Shown: positions 38,112 through 43,037 of the stretch, piece by piece
How positions within the stretch are numbered: the stretch's first letter is position 1
Layout: the number at the start of each line of letters is the position of its first letter
Origin: a virus
Virus record (IMG/VR): IMGVR_UViG_3300015245_000723
Coordinates: 1-43,037 of that record
DNA: 43,037 nucleotides
Strand: one strand, 5' to 3'
Notes under the pieces: generated by a model
The model's database searches: none
The model's input: the letters and a program-made list of their open reading frames with translations, nothing else
Told to the model about the DNA's origin: nothing
Translations under genes and position numbers: made by a program

Positions 38112-39050
38112 ATGGCTCGGAAGTCGGCCCGGCCCGAGGCGTTCCTCTTCTTCGCCCGGTCGTGGCTGGTGAAGACAGCGCACATGAAGCCCGGCGCCCG
38201 CGGTGCGTACATCACCCTGCTGGCGTCGGCGTACACGACGAGCCCGGACCGCTGCTCCGTGCCCGACGACGACGTGGTCATCGCCCGTCTGGCCGGTTGC
38301 ACCCGGCAGGAGTGGCGCTGGTACAGGGACGAAGTGAGGGCGGAATGGGACGCTGTGCTCGTGGACCGCGAGGGAATTGTTGTGGCAGGACAATCACCCG
38401 GTTGTAGTGACACAACAATCCGAGATTGTCTCGCGGCCGGAGGGGAGCGTCGGCTGGTCAACCCGAGGCTGATGGAGGAGGTTCGACGCCAGACGGAAGC
38501 CCTTGAGTCACAGCGTACTGCCGGAACTCTCGGAGGCAAGAAACGGTGGGCCGGACGGCGTCCCGCTGGCCGCTCGAAGGATAGCGACCCTATCCGCGAC
38601 AGCATAGGGTCGCTACACTTGGGTGGTGGGGAAGGGAAGGGGGGAGGGGAAGGGAGGGGTTCTGTGCCTTTGCCTGCTTCTGTACCTGAATTGGAACTCA
38701 GTGCCTTTACACACGTGCCGGATTCGAAGAAACGCTCGCGCCCTACGGGCGACTCGCTGTTCGACGCGTTCTGGAACCGCTACCCGAATCCGACCGACAA
38801 GGCACAGACGCAGGCCGCGTGGCGACGACTGATGCGCGAACTCTCGGACGCGCAGCGGGTGGCGCTGGCGGAGGCCATCATGGCGGGCGTGGAACGCTGG
38901 CGAGCGAGCGAGCGGTGGGCCGCGGGGTATGTGGTCGCCCCGGTGCGGTTCCTCCGCTGGAAGCGGTGGGAGGACGTCCCTGTGCCCACCAAGGAGGGCG
39001 CCACGGCCGCGGGCCGGGCGGCGCTGGATCGGTTCACCAAGGAGGACTGA
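38112..39050 (+). CDS. replication initiator, DUF1376/YdaU-type
   Basis: About 312 residues. Two adjacent ATGs lie at 38109 and 38112; 38112 is better spaced from AAGGAGG. The N-terminus (FLFFARSWLVKTAHMKPGAR, GAYITLLASAY) matches DUF1376 phage replication proteins, with a winged-helix-like region to about residue 95. A Gly/Arg-rich linker follows, and the C-terminus LFDAFWNRYPNPTDKAQTQA, AWRRLM is the FWxxYP motif of O-like initiators. It should recognise the origin and recruit helicase. Origin-like repeats lie inside the gene, as in lambda O. Confidence 0.75.
   Translation: MARKSARPEAFLFFARSWLVKTAHMKPGARGAYITLLASAYTTSPDRCSVPDDDVVIARLAGCTRQEWRWYRDEVRAEWDAVLVDREGIVVAGQSPGCSDTTIRDCLAAGGERRLVNPRLMEEVRRQTEALESQRTAGTLGGKKRWAGRRPAGRSKDSDPIRDSIGSLHLGGGEGKGGGEGRGSVPLPASVPELELSAFTHVPDSKKRSRPTGDSLFDAFWNRYPNPTDKAQTQAAWRRLMRELSDAQRVALAEAIMAGVERWRASERWAAGYVVAPVRFLRWKRWEDVPVPTKEGATAAGRAALDRFTKED
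38376..38659 (+). other. candidate replication origin inside the initiator gene
   Basis: Three features cluster. First, ATTGTTGTG (38376-38384) and CACAACAAT (38411-38419) are exact inverted repeats, with further ACAAT/ATTGT copies at 38390-38394 and 38425-38429. Second, TAGCGACCCTAT (38582-38593) and ATAGGGTCGCTA (38604-38615) form a perfect 12-bp inverted repeat with a 10-base loop. Third, a G-run tract at 38621-38659 holds at least six runs of three or more G. Phage origins often sit in the initiator gene. Function is inferred. Confidence 0.45.
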
Positions 39051-39308
39051 ATGATCGCGAGCACTGCTGGCGGACCGTCACCTGACCGTCACCGAAGGTA
39101 CAAGGCGCGGGTCCGCTTCTGGCGCAATGTGAACGGCGAATGGATGTGGAAGATCACGCGTGCATACGGCGTGACGGTCATGGTCGGGGCGGTCGCCAGC
39201 GGCGACTTCGAAGAAGCTGCGAGCGCGGCGTTCCGGCACATCCAGTCGTTCCGCAAGCAGATCGGGATGCCGCAGGGCGCGAGCGAAATCGAGTGGCACG
39301 TCCGATGA
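39051..39308 (+). CDS. hypothetical protein, 85 aa
   Basis: ATG 39051 directly after the initiator stop, AAGGAGG upstream. A basic N-terminus is followed by a β-hairpin-like segment (YKARVRFWRNVNGEWMWKIT) and a helix (DFEEAASAAFRHIQSFRKQI). It overlaps the next gene by ATGA. No family recognised. Confidence 0.6.
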   Translation: MIASTAGGPSPDRHRRYKARVRFWRNVNGEWMWKITRAYGVTVMVGAVASGDFEEAASAAFRHIQSFRKQIGMPQGASEIEWHVR

Positions 39309-39658
39309 ACACCGGGCTGCTCGGCGTGCGCCTGAAAGACTTCTCGAAGCGGTGGCGCCCGCTGCATCAGGACGCCGCCGCGGAGTTCGATGCCGAGATG
39401 CTGAAGCTGCTGGCGACGGTCGCGGACCTGAGCCGCCAGCAGACGACGGCGCTGCTGATCCATGACCTGACGGAACTGTCGGAGCAGGTGAGCGGCGTCA
39501 TCGCGGACTCGATCCTCGAAGCTGTGCGGGCGCGCGTGACTGCAATGGCCGGGGAGCGCCTGCGATTGGAAGTGACCGCACGGCCGGGACTGGCACTGGT
39601 CCGTCCGAGGGTAACTCACGAACAGGAGGGGGAGCATGACGCAGGAGAAGAAGGATAG
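39305..39658 (+). CDS. hypothetical helical protein, 117 aa
   Basis: ATG 39305 in an ATGA overlap. Largely helical (ADLSRQQTTALLIHDLTELS; SGVIADSILEAVRARVTAMA) with an acidic tail. It overlaps the next gene by 23 bases, which supplies that gene's AGGAGGGGG ribosome site. No motif. Confidence 0.6.
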   Translation: MNTGLLGVRLKDFSKRWRPLHQDAAAEFDAEMLKLLATVADLSRQQTTALLIHDLTELSEQVSGVIADSILEAVRARVTAMAGERLRLEVTARPGLALVRPRVTHEQEGEHDAGEEG

Positions 39659-39947
39659 CTCCGACAACGCGGTCATCACGAAGCTCGTTCTGATCGAAAT
39701 GCTTCTGCGCGAGCCCGAGGAGATCGTGTTCGCGGTCAATCCCGGACCGGGCGTCGTGGTCGAGTCGGCAATGAACCGCACGAAGCTGATCAAGATGGTC
39801 CGACACAACCCGGTGCGAATCTTCCTCGCGAACGGCAACGCGGCGAGTATGGGCTTCTGCATCGTCGTTCAGAATCCCGAAGTGCATGGGAAGACGCGCA
39901 ACATCTGGCTCAAGCTCCGCGGCGCGGAGAACGCGGTGCTGCAATGA
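39636..39947 (+). CDS. hypothetical protein, 103 aa
   Basis: ATG 39636 after ACAGGAGGGGGAG, likely well translated. An N-terminal helix (AVITKLVLIEMLLREPEEIV) precedes a β-rich part (FLANGNAASMGFCIVVQNPE). It overlaps the next gene by ATGA. No family recognised; position in the replication block suggests an accessory role. Confidence 0.6.
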   Translation: MTQEKKDSSDNAVITKLVLIEMLLREPEEIVFAVNPGPGVVVESAMNRTKLIKMVRHNPVRIFLANGNAASMGFCIVVQNPEVHGKTRNIWLKLRGAENAVLQ

Positions 39948-40750
39948 AGTTCACGAAGAGCGGGATACTCAACGCGGCGCTGTTCACGAGGGGCGGGAGC
40001 AGCCGAGTTCCACCGTGGGGAACGCGGACGCGCATGAAGGAGGTTCTCGCGGTGCGAGACTCAACGCTGTTGAACGCGGCGCAGTCCATCAATCGTGCGG
40101 CGAGCCCGGCCGAAGTCGGTAGCCTGCTGTTCGAGGAATCCGAGGCCGTGATCTTGGAAGCGCAGCACCGCATCGCGGACGGCCGCAAGATGAGCAAGGC
40201 GTTCCTGACCGCGACGGTGTCCGCGGCGGCGGGGCTGCTGAACGAGAATCAGAAGCTGCGCGAGGCGCTCGCGGCGCGTGGCGATCTGATCGGGACGATG
40301 GAGGAGAAGCGGCTCCGCGCAATGCTGGCCGCAACGAATGAACGGGCCGACCGCGCCTTCGCACTCGCGACCACGATGTCGTACCTGCTGTCCGTGGCCG
40401 CTGACGAGTTCGAGGCGCTCGCAATGGAGCGGGCTCTGTCGGATGGCCGGGATTCACCGAGTGTGAAGGAATGGACGAAGTGCGCGGAGATGTGCCGCAA
40501 GGTCAACGAGGCCGGGCTGGCGAAGCCGGTGCCAGCGATTGAGGCGGTGCGCGACATGCTCCGCGCGATCCTCGAATACAAACTGTCGTGGACGGAGCCG
40601 ACCGACGCGAGCAACGAGGGCCGGATGCGCGAGCTTCATCTGAAGCTGCGGCTTCAGGTGGCGGAGAAGATCAACAAGGTGGGCGACCATCTGTGGCCGG
40701 AACTGATGCAGCGACGTCATGAGTTCGTCCCGAAGGAGGAGGTCAAATGA
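39944..40750 (+). CDS. hypothetical helical protein, 268 aa
   Basis: ATG 39944 in an ATGA overlap. ATG 40034 and GTG 40052 (AAGGAGG upstream) are alternatives that would remove a basic leader. The body is almost entirely helical (NERADRAFALATTMSYLLSV; MRELHLKLRLQVAEKINKVG) with two Cys near KCAEMCRKV. Possibly a structural or scaffold-like protein; no recognised domain. Confidence 0.55.
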   Translation: MKFTKSGILNAALFTRGGSSRVPPWGTRTRMKEVLAVRDSTLLNAAQSINRAASPAEVGSLLFEESEAVILEAQHRIADGRKMSKAFLTATVSAAAGLLNENQKLREALAARGDLIGTMEEKRLRAMLAATNERADRAFALATTMSYLLSVAADEFEALAMERALSDGRDSPSVKEWTKCAEMCRKVNEAGLAKPVPAIEAVRDMLRAILEYKLSWTEPTDASNEGRMRELHLKLRLQVAEKINKVGDHLWPELMQRRHEFVPKEEVK

Positions 40751-41280
40751 GCAAGTGGGCGCACCTGTTTCTCTGGATCACGGCGCTGGTGCTGTGCTCG
40801 CCGCTGTGCGCGGCGCTGGTGCTGGTGTCGGGGAAGAGCTACGTGTTCGTGGCGATGGCCTTCGGTGGGATGGCGATGGCATTCACGCTCGGCGCGCCGT
40901 GGTGCACGCCGCTTTTCCGCCAGCGAGCACGACTGTGTTGGAATCCGAATCACGACGGACTGTCGCGGGCTCTCGAACTCACGAAGGACATGCACATCCC
41001 GCTCATGGACGGCCCGCAGCCGTGGATGGGCGAGGACACCCGGCGTGCAGCGGTGGCGATCCAGCACCTACTCGCCCGCTCGGGTCGCGCGCTGGCATTT
41101 GCACAGCGTATCTCGGGCGTGTCGCGCTCCTCGCCCGGCCGATTCGAGTGCGATGCCTACGGCGTGCTCGCGAACGCGCTGATCGAGGACCTGAAGGCAG
41201 TTCGCGAAGAGACGGAGACGATCATCGCCGACTCGCAGCGGCTCCGCGACGAGAGGACTAAGGCCAAGGAGGGAGCATGA
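40747..41280 (+). CDS. membrane protein with two N-terminal helices, 177 aa
   Basis: ATG 40747 in an ATGA overlap. Two hydrophobic segments (LFLWITALVLCSPLCAALVL; VAMAFGGMAMAFTLGAPW) form a hairpin, followed by a soluble helical C-terminal part (EDLKAVREETETIIADSQRL). It probably sits in the host inner membrane with the tail inside. Function unknown; exclusion or membrane-replication roles are possible. Confidence 0.6.
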   Translation: MSKWAHLFLWITALVLCSPLCAALVLVSGKSYVFVAMAFGGMAMAFTLGAPWCTPLFRQRARLCWNPNHDGLSRALELTKDMHIPLMDGPQPWMGEDTRRAAVAIQHLLARSGRALAFAQRISGVSRSSPGRFECDAYGVLANALIEDLKAVREETETIIADSQRLRDERTKAKEGA

Positions 41281-41605
41281 AAGACGAAGTGCGGATCGCA
41301 GCGGCGGAGGCGCGCTACACGGCCGCGGCCCACGCGGTGCAGTCGGGCGTGCGTTACGAACTCGAACAGGCGGCGAGCCACGGCGAGGCATCGCACGCGG
41401 ACGAGCACCATGCGGCGTCGCCGCGGCGTCGCCGAAAATGCTGCGGACCGGCGTGAACATGGCGCTCGTGGACTGCGCCGCGCTCGCGAAGCTGCTGCTG
41501 GAGAAGCAGGTGTTCACGGAAGTCGAATACTACGAGGCGCTGGCCGAAGCGACGGAGGCCGAGCAGCACCGCTACGAGAAACTGCACGGAGTGCTCTTCG
41601 GATGA
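41277..41605 (+). pseudogene. conserved phage protein split by an 11-bp tandem duplication
   Basis: ATG 41277 opens a 59-codon frame (RYTAAAHAVQSGVRYELEQA) that ends early at TGA 41456. A second frame continues with PKMLRTGVNMALVDCAALAK, LLLEKQVFTEVEYYEALAEA to TGA 41605. Related phage proteins I recognise read both parts as one chain (AAAHAxQxGV ... SPKHLRxGVN ... EYLEA). Removing one copy of GCGGCGTCGCC, repeated exactly at 41412-41422 and 41423-41433, restores a single 105-residue frame. GTG 41453 overlaps the first stop (GTGA), so the second part might still be translated. Confidence 0.75.
41412..41433 (+). repeat. exact 11-bp tandem duplication
   Basis: GCGGCGTCGCC occurs twice without gap. 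Its length is not a multiple of three, so it shifts the frame of the gene containing it. Loss of one copy by replication slippage would restore the gene, making it a possible on/off switch or a recent mutation. Confidence 0.85.
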
Positions 41606-42057
41606 AGAAGACCGACCTCGCGAAGTTCGAGAAGGCGCTGTTAGACATCGTCCGAGCCACCGAGGCAGTGAAGTGCTCATTCGACGACTTCATCGCCGGG
41701 CTCGAGCTGATCGAAGAAGGAATCCGCGAACGCCGCCAGCAGGCAAGAGGAGGAGACGCGATGCCGCGAGGACACCAATGGCGAATGATCCACCCGTGCT
41801 CTGACTGTCCGTTGTCCGAGAGCGCCGCGGGCTTGCACCTGCGGCGCTCGTTGCATCCGGGGCGAGTTGCCGAAATCAAGCGGTCGCTCCGACAGGGGAA
41901 GACCTTCATGTGCCACAAGACGACGGACGAAACTGGAAACGGGTCGAACCTGCTGTGCGCGGGCGGACTCGACTACTGCGAGAGCGTCGGCGCGAGCAGC
42001 AACTATCAGCGCGTGTGTCAGACGCTGGACTGGCTCCGCGAACAGAGGAAGCCGTGA
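41602..42057 (+). CDS. Cys-rich phage protein, 151 aa
   Basis: ATG 41602 in an ATGA overlap. A helical first 50 residues (LAKFEKALLDIVRATEAVKC) precede a conserved-looking domain starting near ATG 41761: HPCSDCPL, GLHLRRSLHPGRVAEIKRSL, TFMCHKTTDE and LLCAGGLDYCE, with Cys positions suited to one or two metal sites. I recognise this C-terminal pattern (CxxCP ... FxCHKT ... CAG) from other phages, where it has no known function. The two parts may be a fusion. Confidence 0.65.
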   Translation: MKKTDLAKFEKALLDIVRATEAVKCSFDDFIAGLELIEEGIRERRQQARGGDAMPRGHQWRMIHPCSDCPLSESAAGLHLRRSLHPGRVAEIKRSLRQGKTFMCHKTTDETGNGSNLLCAGGLDYCESVGASSNYQRVCQTLDWLREQRKP

Positions 42058-42329
42058 GTGGAACGCTGAAGTACGTGGAGGCGTTCGCGCGCCTGATGGA
42101 GTCGAAGCTCGCCGAGAACCGGCACAAGGGCGACCGCGATGGATGGCAGACCATCTCGTCGGAAGAACTGCTGCAACTGCTGCGCGACGAAGTGGACGAA
42201 CTCTCGGTGGCGCTCATCAGGAACCGCGCGCCGAACGCCAGAACGCGGAAGGCCGTGCGTCGGGAATGTGCGGACATCGCGAACTTCGCGCTGATGATCG
42301 CGGACGTGGCGGGAGGGCTGTCCACATGA
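42054..42329 (+). CDS. MazG-like nucleotide pyrophosphohydrolase
   Basis: A 91-residue protein, GTG 42054 overlapping the preceding stop (GTGA). It has the all-α MazG layout: MESKLAENRHKGDRDGW, then LLQLLRDEVDELSVAL with the metal-binding E-x-x-E-L, and RRECADIANFALMIADV with the ExxD helix. Such enzymes hydrolyse (d)NTPs to monophosphates; phage versions may clear alarmones or unwanted nucleotides. That could fit a phage with modified bases, but the link is speculative. Confidence 0.7.
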   Translation: MSGTLKYVEAFARLMESKLAENRHKGDRDGWQTISSEELLQLLRDEVDELSVALIRNRAPNARTRKAVRRECADIANFALMIADVAGGLST

Positions 42330-42568
42330 CCGCGATCAGGCGAAGCCACGGCGTCCGCGATGACCGACTACGCTGCCCGCTCTGTCTGACTCCGGTGGGC
42401 GGGATGACCGGACTGCAAGAGTTGGTCAAGCTGCAAACGCACATGGGCAAGTTCCACAGCCTCTATCTGAACGGCACGCTCAATCTCGATCTGCGATGGA
42501 TGATCGAGCGCGGCGCGTTCGAGGACCTCGACTCCACGGTCGTATGGGGAGGATGGAAACTCCGATGA
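42326..42568 (+). CDS. small zinc-finger-like protein, 80 aa
   Basis: ATG 42326 in an ATGA overlap. CPLC near residue 17 and HMGKFH about 20 residues later form a C2H2-type arrangement, followed by an aromatic tail (LRWMIERGAFEDLDSTVVWG). Likely a nucleic-acid-binding microprotein; no family name can be given. Confidence 0.6.
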   Translation: MTAIRRSHGVRDDRLRCPLCLTPVGGMTGLQELVKLQTHMGKFHSLYLNGTLNLDLRWMIERGAFEDLDSTVVWGGWKLR

Positions 42569-42801
42569 ACGAACAGGTGAAGGGCCAGAGGCGGCTGACC
42601 GTCTCGTGCGGATTCATCACGAGCGTGCTCAGTCACGGCATCGAGGGCTGCACGATTGACCCACCGCTTCCGAAGGACACGACGGTCCTGTCGGTGACGC
42701 TGGACATCCCGCGCGACGTGATCGTGCTGGTGCTGGAGTCCGCGTCGTGGCCGGTCGCGCCGGGAGAGTGGGAGCCGCGGTTCACGCGGAGGACGAAGTG
42801 A
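42565..42801 (+). CDS. hypothetical β-rich protein, 78 aa
   Basis: ATG 42565 in an ATGA overlap. The sequence alternates short strands (RRLTVSCGFITSVLSHGIEG; TTVLSVTLDIPRDVIVLVLE) and ends with a basic turn. It overlaps the next gene by GTGA. No family recognised. Confidence 0.55.
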   Translation: MNEQVKGQRRLTVSCGFITSVLSHGIEGCTIDPPLPKDTTVLSVTLDIPRDVIVLVLESASWPVAPGEWEPRFTRRTK

Positions 42802-43037
42802 GGCCGGGACCGATTCAATATTCTGGCCTTGTGACAATGCTCGTCGCTGGTCTGCTGCTGGTCGTTTTCGGCTGCGAGAGCAAGAAGGACCGCGCGACTG
42901 CCCAAATTTTCCTGAACGATCAACGCGCAATTCCGGATTCACTCTGGGTGCCGATCAGGAATCCCGACACGAGCTACAGGGTCGGAGTGGATTGGCCGCA
43001 GGCCACGTATCGCACGATCTGTCGGAGCGACATGCTG
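42798..43037 (+). CDS. lipoprotein, cut by the window edge
   Basis: GTG 42798 overlaps the preceding stop (GTGA); 80 codons are visible and the frame is still open at 43037. The segment MLVAGLLLVVFGCESKK is a lipoprotein signal with a lipobox-like VFGC. A charged, soluble part follows (IPDSLWVPIRNPDTSYRVGV). ATG 42837 would be a tighter start for the signal. It could be a superinfection-exclusion or outer-spanin-like lipoprotein; the end is needed to tell. Confidence 0.6.
   Translation, partial: MRPGPIQYSGLVTMLVAGLLLVVFGCESKKDRATAQIFLNDQRAIPDSLWVPIRNPDTSYRVGVDWPQATYRTICRSDML

Overview
The window is most of one tailed-phage genome (siphovirus-like, with a full tape-measure/tail-tube module), joined at its extreme left to about 0.7 kb of unrelated, opposite-strand DNA. 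By eye GC is well above 60 %, with strong G/C bias at third codon positions, Shine-Dalgarno sites of the AGGAGG type, many GTG starts, and genes packed head-to-tail with 1- to 4-base overlaps (ATGA, GTGA, TGATG). The host cannot be named. One phage protein (23950-24414) ends in a type IX secretion-like C-terminal sorting motif, which would fit a GC-rich member of the FCB group or a relative. No integrase, repressor pair, tRNA, CRISPR array or insertion sequence was seen.

Layout. 1-706, minus strand: C-terminal piece of a DegT/DnrJ-type sugar aminotransferase and a small ORF, cut off abruptly where phage DNA begins. 719-4198: overlapping small genes, several with Cys-rich zinc-ribbon motifs, plus an HNH endonuclease. 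4225-15396: packaging and head genes (small and large terminase, portal fused to a MuF domain, Com-like zinc ribbon, maturation protease, HK97-type capsid protein, connectors), then tail terminator, tail tube and tail assembly chaperones. The chaperone pair is joined by a +1 frameshift site reading UCC UUU CGU. 15400-22726: tape measure, distal tail proteins, a large tail hub and a BppU-like receptor-binding protein. 22726-24414: GH108-like endolysin, two membrane proteins (holin/antiholin candidates) and the secreted protein. 24423-27006: ParB-fold protein, TET/JBP-type dioxygenase and GT-B glycosyltransferase, together a probable DNA base hypermodification cassette.

A near-consensus sigma70 promoter at 27089-27117 opens a second rightward block. 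It begins with about 400 bases of unclear coding content and small genes. Next come a MoxR AAA+ ATPase, an unknown protein, a VWA protein and another unknown protein (28358-32710), then an XRE-like regulator, a RecT/Bet annealing protein and its partner (33765-36068). After a 254-base structured non-coding gap comes a replication initiator with an origin-like repeat cluster inside the gene (38112-39050). From there to the right edge runs another array of small overlapping genes, including a MazG-like pyrophosphohydrolase and a truncated lipoprotein.

Working model: the left block builds and packages the virion, the lysis genes release it, and the ParB/TET/glycosyltransferase cassette probably decorates virion DNA. 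The right block supplies recombination and replication. Two perfect 14-bp parS-like palindromes (2617-2630 and 5277-5290) lie in the packaging region. At least one small gene (41277-41605) is broken by an exact 11-bp tandem duplication, and three others show unexplained reading-frame breaks.
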